64,000 nt of DNA from assembly GCA_023375785.1 (NCBI GenBank), contig SZWC01000807.1, positions 280,725-344,724 on the forward strand, read 5' to 3'. The notes below the pieces were generated by a model. It was not told where the DNA came from, ran no database searches, and worked only from the letters and a program-made list of their open reading frames with translations. Positions 25,064 to 39,215 of the stretch are shown piece by piece (position 1 is the stretch's first letter; each line of letters begins with the position of its first letter). The stretch comes from Penium margaritaceum. Its lineage: Eukaryota; Streptophyta; Zygnematophyceae; Desmidiales; Peniaceae. The position numbers and the translations under genes were made by a program.

Positions 25064-27733
25064 TATTCCCAGACCATTGATTCCCCCCTGTGACCATTTC
25101 TTACTCATGTTACGAGATGTCAAAGTTTACCACACATAGTGACATTCTTTGGTCATGGTCAGTGACACATGCCTACTTTTCTTGGTCATCGTGAATGGTG
25201 TCCACACCGTGCCACAACGTATTGAAAGTCCTTATGCTTGCTAGGTGATACCTGGTATTCGCAACCCACTGTTTCCCCCTCTGACCATCTGTGACTCGTA
25301 TTATGTGTTTTCAACGTTGACCACACACAACGAATTTCTTTGGTCAAAGGCAATACATATGCCTACTTTGCTCGGTCATTGTGCATGGTAGCCACACTGT
25401 GCTACTACTGATTGAAGGTCGTTGTACTTGCTAGTTGAGAACTGATACTCCCATACCATTGTTTCCCCCTCTCACCATTTATGACACGTCTTATGGGTTG
25501 AACGTTGACCATCCATGTTGAAATTCCTTGGTCATGGTCAGTAACATATGCCTAGTTTGGTTGTTCGGTGTGCATATAAGCCATAACGTGCCACTACGTA
25601 TCAAAGATCTTTGTCTTTTCTAGTCAATACATATGGTTCCCAAACCATTGTCTCTCCCTTTGACCATTTGTGACTTGTGTTATGAGTTGTCAATGTCGAC
25701 CACACATAGTGGAATTCTTTGGTCATAGTCAGTGACGTATGCATCATTTGGATGGTCATTGTGCACACTAGCCACACCGTGCCACTACTTGTTGAAGCTC
25801 TTTGTACTTGCTAGTTGATAATGCGTGTTCCCAACCCATTGTTTCCCCCTCTGACCATTTGTGACTCGTGTTGTAAGTTTTCAACGTTGACCACACAATG
25901 TGAAATTTGTTTGGTCATGGTTAGTTACATATGCCTACTTTGGTTTGTCACTATACATGGATACCATGCCGTGTCACTACGTTTTGAACATGTTTGTGCT
26001 TTCTAGTTGATAGCTAGTGTTTCAAAACCGTTGTTACCCCCATCTGCAATCTGTGACTCGTGTTGTGAGTTGTCAACGTTAACCACATGAAGTGAGATTT
26101 GTTGGTCATGGTCAGTGACATATGCACACTTTGGTTGGTCACTGTGCATAATAGCCACACTGTGTCACTGCATGTTGAAGGTATTTCTACTTGTTAGTCG
26201 ATAACTAGTATTCACAAACCATGATATTCCACTCTGACCATTTGTGACTCAAGTTATGAGAAGTCAAAGTTTACCACACATACTGACATTATTTGGTCAT
26301 GGTCAGTGACATATGAAAAACTTGGTTGGTCATCGTGCATGGTATCCACACCTTGCCACAATGTATTGAAGGTCCTTGTGCTTGCTAGTTCATACCTTGT
26401 GTTCCCAAACCATTGTTTCCCCCTGTGACCATCTGTGACTCATGTTATGAGTTGTCAACATTGAGCACCCAGAGCGGGTTTCTTTGGTCAAAGGCAGCAC
26501 ATGTGCCTCCTTTGGTCGGTCATTGTGCATGGTAGCCACACCGTGCTACTACTGATGGAAGGTCGTTGTACTTTCTAGTTGAGAACTGATATTCCCAGAC
26601 CATTGTTTCCCCCCTCTGATCCTGTGTGACTCGTGTTATGGGTTGTGAACGTTGACCACCCATATTGAAATTCTTTGGTCATTGACAGTAACGTATGCCT
26701 AGTTTGGTTGTTTGGTGGGCATAGTATCCACACCGTGCCACTATGTAATGAAGTTCTTTGTCCTTTCTAGTCGTTGCATATGGTTCCCAAACCAAAGTCT
26801 CTCCCTCTGACCATTTTTGACTCGTGTTATGAGTTGTCAATGTTGACCACACTTAGTGGACTTCTTCGGTCATAGTCAGTGACGTATGCATCCTTTGGTT
26901 TGTCATTGTGCACGCTAGCCACACCGTGCCACTACTTGTGGAAGGTCTTTGTACTTTCCAGTTGATAACTAGTGTTCCCAACCCATTGTTTCCCCCTCTG
27001 ACCATTTGTGACTCGTGTTATGAGTTTTGAACGTTGACAACACACTGTGAAATTCTTTTTGTCATGGTCAGTGACATATGTCTACTTTGGTTTGTCACAA
27101 TACATGGTTACCATGGCGTGTCACTGGGTATTGAATTTCTTTGTGCTTTCTAGTTGACAACTAGTGTTTCCAGACCATTGTTACCCCCCTCTGACTATCT
27201 GTGACTCGTGTTGTGTGTAGTCAACATTGACCACATGAAGTGAGATCCGTTGGTCATGGTCAGAGACATTCATACTCTCGTTGGTCAATGTGCATGGAAG
27301 CCACAATCTGCCACTACATGTTGAAGGTATTTGTGCTTGCTAGTCGATAACTAGTATTCACAAACCATTATCTTGTGCTCTGACCATTTGTGACTCGTGT
27401 TTTGAGTTGACAACATTTACCACAAAGTGACATTCTTTGGTCATGGTCAGTGACAAATGCCTACTTTGGTTGGTCGTTGTGCATGGTGTCCACATCGTGC
27501 AACAGCGTATTGAAGGTCCTTGTGCTTGCTAGTTGATACCTGGTGTTCCCCAACCATTAGTATCCTGTCTGACCATCAGTGACTCATGTTATGAGTTGTC
27601 AACCTTGACCACACACATCGGATTTCTTTGGTCAAAGGCAGTACATATGCCTGTTTTGGTCGGTCATTGTGCATGGTAGCCACAGCCTGCTACTACTGAT
27701 TGAAGGTCGTTGTACTTGCTAGTTGAGAACTGA
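25064..27733. repeat. Diverged 2.67-kb relative of the super-HOR
   Basis: This region starts with the same kind of C/A hybrid monomer (C front, then caaagtttaccacacatag) that opens each 3.41-kb super-unit downstream. It is 14 monomers long instead of 18. It may be an older or shortened form of the super-unit; this rests on shared structure, not on a computed alignment. Confidence 0.5.
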
Positions 27734-30700
27734 TATTTCAAGACCATTCTTTCCCCCCGGTGACCATTTGTGACTCGTGTTATCAGTTGTCAATACTTAC
27801 CACACATAGTGACATTCTTTGGTTATGGTCAATGACATATGCCTACTTTGGTTGGTTATTGTGCATGGTATCCACACCGTGCCACAACTTATTGAAGGTC
27901 CTTGTGCTTGTTCACTGATACCTGCTGTTGCCAAACCATTGTTTCCCCCTATGACCATTTGTGACTCATATAATGTGTTTTCAACGTTGACCACACACAG
28001 CGGATTTCTTTGGTCAAAGGCAGTACATATGCCTACTCTGGTCGGTCATTGGGCATGGTAGCCACACTGTGCTACTACTGATTGAAGGTCGTTGTACTTC
28101 CTAGTTGAGAACTGATATTCCCAGACCATTGTTTCCCCCCTCTGACCATTTGTGACTCGTGTTATGGGTTGTGAACGTTGACTACCCATATTAAAGTTCT
28201 TCTGTCATGGTAGGTGACATATGGCTAGTTTGGTTGTCCGGTGTGCATAGTAGCCACACCGTGCCACTACGTATTGAAGTTCTTTGTCCCGTCTAGGCAA
28301 AACATATGGTTCCCAAACAATTGTTTCTCCCTCTGACCATTTGTGAGTCGTGTTGTGAGTTGTCAATGTTGACCACACAAAGTGGACTTCTTTGGTCAAT
28401 GACGTATGCATCATTTGGTCGGTCACTGTGCACGCTAGCCAAACCGAGCCACTACTCTTTGAAGGTCTTTGTACTTGCTAGTTTTAGTATTGTTTCCAAC
28501 CCATTGTTTCCCCCTCTGACCATTTGTGACTCGTGTTATGAGTTTTCAACATTGACCACACACTGTGAAATTCTTTTGGTCATGGTTAGTGACATGTGCC
28601 TACATTGATTTTCAACTGTACATGGTTACCACGCTGTGTCACTACGTATTAAAGGTCTTTGTGCTTTCTAGCTGATAGCTAGTGTTGGCAAACCATTGTT
28701 ACCACCCTATGACTATCTGTAACTCGTGTTGTGGGTTGTCAATGTTGACTACATGAATTGAAATTCTTTGGTCATAGTCAGTGTCACATGCATACATTGG
28801 TTGGTCACTGTGCATGGTAACCACACTGTGCCACTAAATATTGAAGGTATTTGTACTTGCTAGTCAATAACTTGTATTCACAAACCATTTTCTTCCACTG
28901 TGACCATTTGTGACTCGTGTTATGAGTTTTCAAAGTTTACCACACATGGTGACATTCTTTGGTCATGGTCAGTGACATATGCCTACTTTGGTTGGTCATC
29001 TTGCATGGTATCCACACCGTGCCACAACTTATTGAAGGTCCCTTTGCTTGCTAACTGATACCTGATGTTCCAAAACCATTGTTTTCCCCTCTGACCATTT
29101 GTGACTCGTATTATGAGTTGTCCACGTTGACCACACACAGCGGATTTCTCTGCCTACTTTGGTCGGTCATTTTGCATGGTAGCCACGCCATGCTACTACT
29201 GATTGAAAGTCGTTATTTGAGAACTGATATTCCCAGGCCATTGTTTCTCCCTCTGAACGTTTGTGACCCTTGTTATGGATTGTGAACGTTGACCACACAT
29301 TTTGAAATTCTTCGGTCATGGTTACTGATACATGCCTAGTTTGCTTGTTCGGTGTGCATAGTAGCCACACCGCACCACCACGTATTGAAGTTTCTTGTCC
29401 TTTCTAGTGGATACATGTGGTGCCCAAACCATTGTATCTCCCTGTCACCATTTGTGACTCATGTTATGAGTTGTCAATGTTGACCACTCATAGTGGACTT
29501 CTTTGGTCATAGTCAGTGACGTATGCATTGTTTGGTTGGTCACATTGCATGCTAGCTACACCGTGCCACTACTTGTCTAAGGTACTTGTACTTGCTAGTT
29601 GATAACTAGTGTTCCCAACCCATTGTATCCCCCTCTCACCATATGTGAAATGTGTTATGAGTTTTCAATGTTGACCACACACTCTGGAATTTGTTTGGTC
29701 ATGGTTAGTGACATATGCCTAATTTGGTTCGTCATTGTACATGGTTACCCAGCCGTGTCACTACGTATTGATGTCTTTGTGCTTTCTAGTTGATAGCTAA
29801 TCTTCCCAAACCATTGTTACCCCCCTCTGACTATCTGTGACTCGTGTTGTGGGTTGTCAACGTTGACCACGTGAAGAGAAATTCTTTGGTCATGGTCAGT
29901 GACATATGCATACTTTGGTTGGTCACTGTGCATGGTAGCCATGATGTGCAACTACATATTAAAGGTATTTGTACTTGCTAGTTGAAAACTAGTATTCACA
30001 AACCATTATATTCCACTCTGTCCATTTGTGACTCGTTTTATGAGTTGTCAAACTTTACCACACATAGTGACATTCTTTGGTCATGGTCAGTGACATATGC
30101 CTATTTTGGTTGGTCATCGTACATGGTATCCACACCGTGCCACAACATGTTGAAGGTCCTTGTGCTGTTAGTTGATGCCTGGTGATCCCAAACCATAGGT
30201 TTCCCCTCTGACCATCTGTGACTCGTACTATGAGTTGTCAGCGTTGACCACACACAGCGGATTTCTTCGGTCAAAGGTAGTACATATGACTAATGTGGTC
30301 AGTCATTGTGCATGGTAGCCACAGCGTGCTACTACTGCCTGAAGGTCGTTGTGCTTGTAAGGTGAGAACTGATATTCCCAGACCATTGTTTCCCCTCTCT
30401 GACCATTTGTGACTCATATCATGGACTATGAACACTTACCACCCATATTCAAATTCTTTGGTCATGGTCAGTAACATATGCCTAGTTTGGTTGTTCGGTG
30501 TGCATAGTAGCCACACCGTTCCACTACGTATTGAAGTTCTTTGACCTTTTGTAGTCGATACATATGGTTCCCAAACCATTGTCTCTCCATCTTACCATTT
30601 GTGACTCGTGTTATGAGTTGTCAATGTTGACCACACATAGTGGACTTCTTTGGTCGTAGTCAGTGACATATGCATCCTTTGATTGGTCACACTGCACGCT

Positions 30701-31139
30701 AGCCATACCGTGCCACTACTTGTTAAAGGTCTTTGTACTTGCTAGTTGATAGCTAGGGTTCCCAACCCATTGTTTCCCTCTCTCACAATTTTTGACTCAT
30801 GTTATGAGTTTTGAATGTTGACCACACAAAGTGAACTTCTTCTGGTCATGGTCAGTGATATATGCCTACTTTGGTTTTTCACTCTACATAGATACCATGC
30901 CGTGTCACTACATATTGAAGGTCTTTTTGTTCTCTAGTTGATAGCTAGTGTTTTTGAACCATTAGTACCCCCCTCTGACTATTTGTGACTTGTGTTATGG
31001 GTAGTCAACGTTGACCACACACAGCGGATTTCTTTGGTCAAAGGCAGTACACATACTTGTTTTGGTCGGTCATTGTGCATGGTAGCCACACCGTGCTACT
31101 ACTGATTGAAGTTCGTTGTACTTCCTAGTTGATAACTGA
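27734..31139. repeat. Super-HOR copy 1 (3,406 bp, 18 monomers)
   Basis: This unit opens with a C/A hybrid monomer that carries ttctttggttatggtcaatg (27821). Further private marks are gtctaggcaaaacatatgg (28291), the ttgtattcac A variant (28874), tgtgggttgtcaacgttg with accacgtgaag (29851) and gctgttagttgatgcc (30163). All recur in copies 2 and 3 at spacings of 3.40-3.44 kb. Confidence 0.88.
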
Positions 31140-34100
31140 TATTCCAAGACCATTCTTTCCCCCCTGTGACCATTTGTGACTCTTGTTATCAGTTGTCAAA
31201 GTTTTCCACACATAGTGACATTCTTTGGTTATGGTCAATGACATATGCCTACTTTGGTCGGTCATTGTGCATGGTATCCACACCTTGCCACAACTTATTG
31301 AAGGTCCTTGTGCTTGTTAACTGATACCTGCTGTTGCCAAACCATTGTTTCCCCCTAGGACCATTTGTGACTCGTATAATGTGTTTTCAACGTTGACCAC
31401 ACACAGCGGATTTCTTTGGTCAAAGGCAGTATATATGCCTACTTTGGTCGGTCATTGTGCATGGTAGCCACACTGTGCTACTCCTGATTGAAGGTCGTTG
31501 TACTTGCTAGTTGAGAACAGATATTCCCATACCATTATTTCCCCCCTCTGACCATTTGTGACTCGTGTTATGGGTTGTGAACGTTGACCACCCATGTTGA
31601 AGTTCTTCGGTCATGGTCAGTGACATATGCCTAGTTTGGTTGTCCGGTGTGCATAGTTGCCACACCGTGCCACTATGTATTGAAGTTCTTTGTCCTGTCT
31701 AGGCAAAAGATATGGTTCCCAAACAATTGTTTCTTCCTCTGACCATTTGTGACTCGTGTTTTGAGATCTCAATGTTGAACAAACATAGTGGACTTCTTTG
31801 GTCATAATCAGTGACGTATGCATCATTTGGTCGGTCACTGTGTACGCTAGCCAAACCGTGCCACTACTCTTTGAAGGTCTTTGTACTTTCTAGTTGATAA
31901 GTAGTGTTCCTAGCCCATTGTTTCCCCCTCTGACCATTTGTGACTCGTGTTATGAGTTTTCAACGTTGACCACACAGTGTGAAATTGTTTTTGTCACGGT
32001 TAGTGACATGTGCCTACATTGATTTGTCGCTGTACATGGTTACCACGCCGTGTCACTACGTATTGAAGGTCTTTGTGCCTTCTAGCTGATAGCTAGTGTT
32101 TGCAAACCATAGTTACCCCCGTATGACTATCTGTGACTCGTGTTGTGGGTTGTCAACGTTGACCACATGAAGTGAAACTCTTTGGTCATATTCAGTCTCA
32201 CATGCATACTTTGGTTGGTCATTGTGCATGGTAGCCACACTGTGCCACTATATATTGAAGGTATTTGTACTTGCTAGTCAATAGCTTGTATTCACAAACC
32301 ATTTCCTTCCACTGTGACAATTTGTGACTCGTGTTATGAATTTTCAAAGTTTACCACACTTAGTGACATTCTTTGGTCACGGTCAGTGACATATGCCTAC
32401 TTTGGTTGGTCACCGTCCATGGAATCCACACCGTGCCACAACTCATTGTAGGTCCTTGTGCTTGCTAACAGATACCTGATGTTCCTAAACCATTGTTTTC
32501 CCCTCTGATTATTTGTGACTCGTATTATGAAGTGTCCACGTTGACCACACAGAGCGGATTTCTTTGGTCGAAGGCAGTACATATGCCTACTTTGGTCGGT
32601 CATTGTGCATGGTAGCCACACCGTGATACTACTGATTGAAAGTCGTTATTTGAGAACTGATATTCCCAGGCCATTGTTTCTCCCTCTGAACGTTTGTGAC
32701 CCTTGTTATGGATTGTGAACGTTGACCACCCATATTGAAATTCTTTGGTCATGGTCACTGATATATGCCTAGTTTGCTTGTTTGGTGTACATAGTAGCCA
32801 CACTGTGCCACCACGTATTGAAGTTCTTTGTCCTTTCTAGTGGATACATGTGGTTCCCAAACCATGGTCTCTCCCTGTCACCATTTGTGACTCATGTTAT
32901 GAGTTGTCAATGTTGACCACACATAGTGGAATTCTTTGGTCATAGACAGTGACGTATGCATTGTTTGGTTGGTGACAGTGCATGCTAGCTACACCGTGCC
33001 ACTACTTGTTGAAGGTACTTGTACTTGCTAGTTGATAACTAGTGTTCCCAGCCCATTGTTTCCCCCTCTTACCATTTTTGACTCGTGTTATGAGTTTTCA
33101 ACGTTGACCACACACTGTGGAATTTGTTTGGTCATGGTTAGTGACATATGCCTTTTTTGGTTTGTCACTGTACATGGTTACCAAGCCATGTCACTACGTA
33201 TTGAAGGTCTTTGTGCTTTCTAGTTGATAGCTAATCTTCCCAAACCATTGTTACCCCCCTCTGACTATCTGTGACTCGTGTTGTGGGTTGTCAACGTTGA
33301 CCACGTGAAGTGAAATTCTTTGGTCATGGTCAGTGACATATGCATTCTTTGGTTGGTCATTGTGCATGGTAGCCATGATGTGCAACTACATATGGAAGGT
33401 ATTTGTACTTGCTAGTTGAAAACTAGTATTCACAAATCATTACCTTCCACTCTCACCATTTGTGACTCGTTTTATGAGTTGTCAAACTTTACCACACATA
33501 GTGACATTCTTTGGTCATGGTCAGTGACATATGCCTACTTTGGTTGGTCATCGTACATGGTATCCACATCGTGCCACAACATGTTGAAGGTCCTTGTGCT
33601 GTTAGTTGATGCCTGGTGTTCCCAAACCATAGTTTCCCCCTCTGACCATCTGTGACTCGTACTATGAGTTGTCATCTTTGACCACACACAGCAGATTTCT
33701 TCGGTCAAGGGCAGTACATATGCCTACTGTGGTCAGTCATTGTGCATGGTAGCCACATCGTGCTACTACTGACTGAATGTTGTTGTGCTTGTTAGTTGAG
33801 AACTGATATTCTCTGACTGATTGTGACTCGTGTTGTAGACTGTGAACATTAACCACCCATATTGAAATTCTTTGGTCATGGTGAGAAACATATGCCTAGT
33901 TTAGTTGTTCACTGTGCATAGAAGCCACACCGTTCCACTACGTATTGAAGTTCTTTGTCCTTTCTAGTCGATACATATGGTTCCCAAACCATTGTCTCTC
34001 CATCTTACTATTTGTGACTCGTGTCATGAGTTGTCAATGTTGACCACACATAGTGGAATTCTTTGGTCATAGTCCGAGACATATGCATCCTTTGATTGGT

Positions 34101-34551
34101 CACAGTGCACGCTAGACATACCGTGCCACTACTTGTTAAAGGTCTTTGTACTTGCTAGTTGATAACTAGGGTTCCCAACCCATTGTTCCCCCCTCTGACA
34201 ATTTGTGACTCGTGTGATGAGTTTTGAACGTTGACCACATACTGTGAATTTCTTTTGGTCATGGTCAGTGATGGATGCCTACTTTGGTTTGTCACTCTAC
34301 ATGGATACCATGCCGTGTCACTAGATACTAAAGGTCTTTGTGCTTTCTAGTTGATAGCTAGTCTTTCCAAATCATTGTTACCCCCTCTGACTATTTGTGA
34401 CTTGTGTTATGGGTAGTCAATGTTGACCACACACAGGGGATTTCTTTGGTCAAAGGCTGTACATATGCCTATTTTGGTCGGTCATTGTGCATGGTAGCCA
34501 CACCGTACTACTACTGATCGAAGGTTGTTGTACTTGCTAGTTGAGAACTGA
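31140..34551. repeat. Super-HOR copy 2 (3,412 bp)
   Basis: The same private marks as copy 1 occur at 31228, 31697, 32289, 33285 and 33598, giving offsets of 3,406-3,435 bp from copy 1. Monomer order is preserved. Confidence 0.88.
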
Positions 34552-37500
34552 TATTCCAAGACTATTATTTCCCCCCTGTGACCACTTGACTCGTGAGTTG
34601 TCAAAGTTTTCCACACATAGTGAGATTCTTTGGTTATGGTCAATGACGTATGCCTACTTTGGTTGGTCATTGTGCATGGCATCCACACCGTGCCACAACT
34701 TATTAAAGGTCCTTGTACTTGTTAACTGATACCTGGTATTCCCAAACCATTGTTTCCCCCTATGACCATTTGTAACTCGTATTATGTGTTTTCAACGTTG
34801 ACCACACACAGCGGATTTCTGTGGTCAAAGGCAGTACATATGCCTACTTTGGTCGGTCATTGTGCATAGTAGCCACACTGTGCTACTACCGATTGAAGGT
34901 TGTTGTACTCGCTAGTTGAGAACTGATGTTCCCAGAGAATTGTTTCCCTTCTCTGACCATTTGTGACTCGTGTTATGGGTTGTGAACGTTGACCACCCAT
35001 ATTGAAGTTCTTCGGTCATGGTCAGTGACATATGCATAGTTTGGTTGTCCGGTGTGCATAGTAGCCACACCGTGCCACTACGTATTGAAGTTCTTTGTCC
35101 TGTCTAGGTAAAACATATGGTTCCCAAACAATTGTTTCTCCCTCTGACCATTTGTGACTCGTGTTATGAGTTGTCAATGTTGACCACACATAGTGGACTT
35201 CTTTGGTGATAGTCAGTGACGTATGCATCATTTGGTCGGTTACTGTGCACGCTAGCCAAACCGTGCCACTACTCTTTGAAGGTCTTTGTACTTGCAAGTT
35301 GATAAGTAGTGTTCCCAACCCATTGCTTCCCCCTCTGACCATTTGTGACTCGTGTTATGAGTTTTCAACATTGAGCACACACTGTGAAATTGGTTTGCTC
35401 ATGGTTAGTGACATGTGCCTACATTGATTTGTCACTGTACATGGTTACCACGTTGTGTCACTACGTATTGAAGGTCTTTGTCCGTTCTAGCTGATAACTA
35501 GTGTTCGCAAACCATTGCTACCCCCCTATGAATATCTGTGACTCGTGTTGTGGGTTGTCAACGTTGACCACATGAAGTGAAACTCTCTGGTCATTGTCAG
35601 TGTCATATGCATACTTTGGTTGGTCATTGTGCATGGTAGACACACTGTGCCACTATACATTGAAGGTATTTGTACTTGCTAGTCAATAACTTGTATTCAG
35701 AAACCATTTTCTTCCACTGTGATCATTTGTGACTCGTGTTATGAGTTTTCAAAGTTTACCACACATAGTGACATTCTTTGGTCATGGTTAGTGACGTATG
35801 CCTACTTTGGTTGGTCATCGTGCATGGTATCCACACCGTGCCTCAACTTATTGAAGGTCCCTGTGCTTGCTAACTGATACCTGATGTTCCCAGACCATTG
35901 TTTTCCCCTCTGACCATTTGTGACTCGTATTATGAGTTGTCCACGTTGACCACATACAGCGGATTTCTGTAGTCAAAGGCAGTACATATGCCTACTTTGG
36001 TCGGTCATTGTGCATGGTAGCCACACTCTGCTACTACTGATTCAAAGTCGTTGTACTTGCTATTTGAGAACTGATATTCCCGGGCCATTGTTTCTCCCTC
36101 TGAACGTTTGTGACCCTGGTTATGGATTGTGAACGTTGACCACCCATATTGAAACTCTTTGGTCATGGTCACTCATACATGCCTAGTTTGCTTGTTCGGT
36201 GTGCATAGTAGCTACATTGTGCCACCACGTATTGAATTTTTTTGCCTTTCTAGTTGATACATGTGGTTCCGAACCCATTGTATCTACCTGTCACCATTTG
36301 TGACTCATGTTATGAGTTGTCAATGTTGACCACACATAATGGACTTCTGTGGTCATAGTCAGTGACGTATGTATTGTTTGGTCAGTCACAATGCATGCTA
36401 TCTACACTGTGCCACTACGTGTTGAAGGTACTTGTAATTGCTAGTTGATAACTAGTGTTCCCAGCCCATTGTTTCCCCCTCTGACCATTTGTGACTTGTG
36501 TTATGAGTTGTCAACGTTGACAACACACTGTGGAATTCGTTTGGTCATGGTTAGTGACATATGCCTAATTTGGTTCGTCACTATACATGGTTACCAAGCC
36601 GTGTCACTATGTATTGAAGGTCTTTGTGCTTTCTAGTTGATAGCTAATCTTCCAAAACCATTGTTACCCCCCTCTGACTATCTGTGACTCTTGTTGTGGG
36701 TTGTCAACGTTGACCACGTGAAGTGAAATTTGTTGGTCATGGTCAGTGACATATGCATACTTTGGTTGGTCACTGTGCATGGTAGCCACGATGTGCAACT
36801 ACATATTGAAGGTATTTGTACTTGCTAGTTGATAACTAGTATTCACAAACCATTATCTTCCATTATGACCATTCATGACTCGTTTTATGAGTTGTCAAAT
36901 GTTACCACACATAGTGACATTCTTTGGTCATGGTCAGTGACATATGCCTACTTTGGTTGGTCATCGTACATGGTATCCACACCGTGCCACAACATGCTGA
37001 AGGTCCTTGTCCTGTTAGTTGATGCCTGGTGTTCCCAAATGATAGTTTCCCCCTCTAACCATCTGTGACTCGTATTATGAGTTGTCAGCGTTGACCACAC
37101 ACAGCGGATTTCTTCGGTCACAGGAAGCACATATACCTACTGTGGTCAGTCACTGTGCACGGTAGCCACACCGTGCTACTACTGATTTAAGGTTGTTGTG
37201 CTTGTTTGTTGAGAACTGAGATCCTCATACCATTGTTCCCCTCTCTGACGATTTGTGACTCGTGTTATGGACTGTGAACATTTACCACCCATATTGAAAT
37301 TCTTTGGTCATGGTCAGTAACATTTGCCTAGTTTGGTTGTTCGGTGTGCGTAGTAGCCACACCGTTCCACTACGTATTGAAGTTCTTTGTCCTTTCTAGT
37401 CATATGGTTCTAGTCATATGGTTCCCAAACCATTGTCTCTCCATCTTACCATTTGTGACTCGTGTTATGAGTTTTCAATGTTGACCACAGATAGTGGACT

Positions 37501-37993
37501 TCTTTGGTCATAGCCAGTGACATATGCATCCTTTGATTGGTCACAGTGCACGCTAGCCATACCGTGCCACTACTTGTTAAAGGTCTTTGTACTTTCTATC
37601 TGATAACTAGGGTTCCCAACCCATTGTTTACCCCTTTGACAATTTGTGACTCATGTTATGAGTTTTGAACGTTGACCACACACTGTGAATTTCTTTTGGT
37701 CATGGTCAGTGATATATGTTTACTTTGGTTTTTCACTCTACATGGATACCATGCCGTGTCACTACATATTAGAGGTATTTGTGCTTTCTAGTTGATAGCT
37801 AGTGTTTCAAGACTATTGTTACCCCCCTCTGACTATTTGTGACTTGTGTTATGGGTAGTCAACGTTGACCACACACAGCGGATATCTTTGGTCAAAGGCA
37901 GTACATATGCATGTTTTGGTTGTTCATTGTGCATGGTAGCCACACCGTGCTACTACTGATTGGAGGTTATTGTACTTGGTAGTTGATAACTGA
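34552..37993. repeat. Super-HOR copy 3 (3,442 bp)
   Basis: The private marks occur at 34632, 35102, 35693, 36698 and 37011, giving offsets of 3,404-3,413 bp from copy 2. A small 15-bp tandem duplication of tctagtcatatggtt near 37398-37427 is specific to this copy. Confidence 0.85.
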
Positions 37994-39142
37994 TATCCCC
38001 ACACAATTGTTTCTCCCCTCTGACCATTGGTGACTCCTGTTATGGGTTGTGAACGTTGACCATCCATTTTTAAAATCTTCGGTCATGGTCAATGACATAT
38101 GCCTAGTTTGGTTGGCCAGTGTGAGTCGTAGCCACACCGTGCCAATACGCATTGAAGTTCTTTGTCCTGTCTAGTCAGTACATATGGTTCTCAAACCATT
38201 GTTACCCCCCTCTCATCATCTGTGTCTCATTTTGTGAGTTGCTAACGTTGACAACATGAAGTGAAATTCTTTGGTCATGGTTAGTGACATGCATGCTTTG
38301 GTTGGTCACTGTGCATGGTAGCCACACTGTGACACAACATATTGAAGGTATTTATACTTGCTAGTTGATAACTAGTATTCACAAACCATTATCTTCCACT
38401 CTGACCATTCGTGACTCGTGTTATGAGTTGTCAAAGTTTACCACAGATAGTGACTTTCTTTGGTTAGGGTAAATGACATATGCCTATTTTCGCTGGTCAT
38501 TGTGCATGGTATCCACACCGTGCCACAACATATTGAAGGTCCTTGTGCTTGCTAACTGATACCTGGTGTTACCAAACCATTGTTTCCCCTTCTAACCATT
38601 TGTGACTCGTATTATGAGTTGTCAACATTGACCACACATAGCGGATTTCTTTGGTCAAAGGCAGTACATATGCCAACTTTGGTCGGTCATTGTGCATGGT
38701 AGCCACACTATGCTACTACTAATTAAAGGTCATTGTACTTGCTAGTTGAGAACTGATATTTGCAGACCATTGTTTCTCCCTCTGACCGTTTGTGACTCGT
38801 GTTATAAGTTGTGAACGTTGGCCACCCATATTGAAACTATTTGGTCATGGTCAGTGACATATGCCTAGTTTGGTTGTTCGATGTGCATAGTAACCTCACG
38901 GTGCCACCACGAATTGAAGTTCTTTGTCCTTTCTAGTCGATACATGTGGTTCCCAAACCATTGTCTCTCCCTCTGACCATTTGTGACTGGTGTTATGAGT
39001 TGTCAATGTTGACTACACATAGTAAACTTTTTTGGTCATAGTCAGTGACGTATGCATCCTTTGCTTGGTCTCTGTGCATGCTAACTGTTGGGATGATGCT
39101 CCTCACCATGGCAGGAGTGACTCCAAAAAGGAACACCAAAAA

Positions 39143-39215
39143 GACAAGCCTTAGTGGCTTAGTGGTTAATGGTATCCACCTCTAGAGGCAGCATCCTGGG
39201 TTCAAGTCCCACAAG
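39143..39215 (+). other. tRNA-like segment with Pol III A and B boxes inside the LTR
   Basis: TGGCTTAGTGG (39155-39165) fits the A-box consensus TRGYNNARNGG at every position. GTTCAAGTC (39200-39208) fits the B-box consensus GWTCRANNC at every position. The 34-base gap between them is as in a tRNA. The segment sits at LTR position ~58-130 in sense orientation. The A box starts at LTR position 70 in all four LTR copies of this window. It is not a functional tRNA: acceptor pairing is poor. It looks like a captured tRNA or SINE head, and promoter activity is inference only. Confidence 0.65.

Larger units (their letters stand above)
17424..39085. repeat. Satellite array block 3 (largest), with super-HOR
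   Basis: This is about 21.7 kb of uninterrupted satellite. A marks are at 18512, 19463, 20570, 21717, 22863, 24007, 24683, 26209, 27355, 28874, 29993, 32289, 33427, 35693, 36839 and 38376. Intervals of 1,107-1,147 bp are plain 6-mers. 18512-19463 is a 5-mer that ends in an E/F hybrid. The region 27734-37993 is built of three 3.41-kb super-units. Near 38170-38220 a D front passes directly into an F back. I see no gene, RNA gene or other element inside this stretch. Confidence 0.95.

Noticed and set aside
39143-39215. Functional tRNA gene
   Set aside because: The A and B boxes are good, but acceptor-stem pairing and a clear anticodon arm are lacking, and the segment is part of a repeated LTR.
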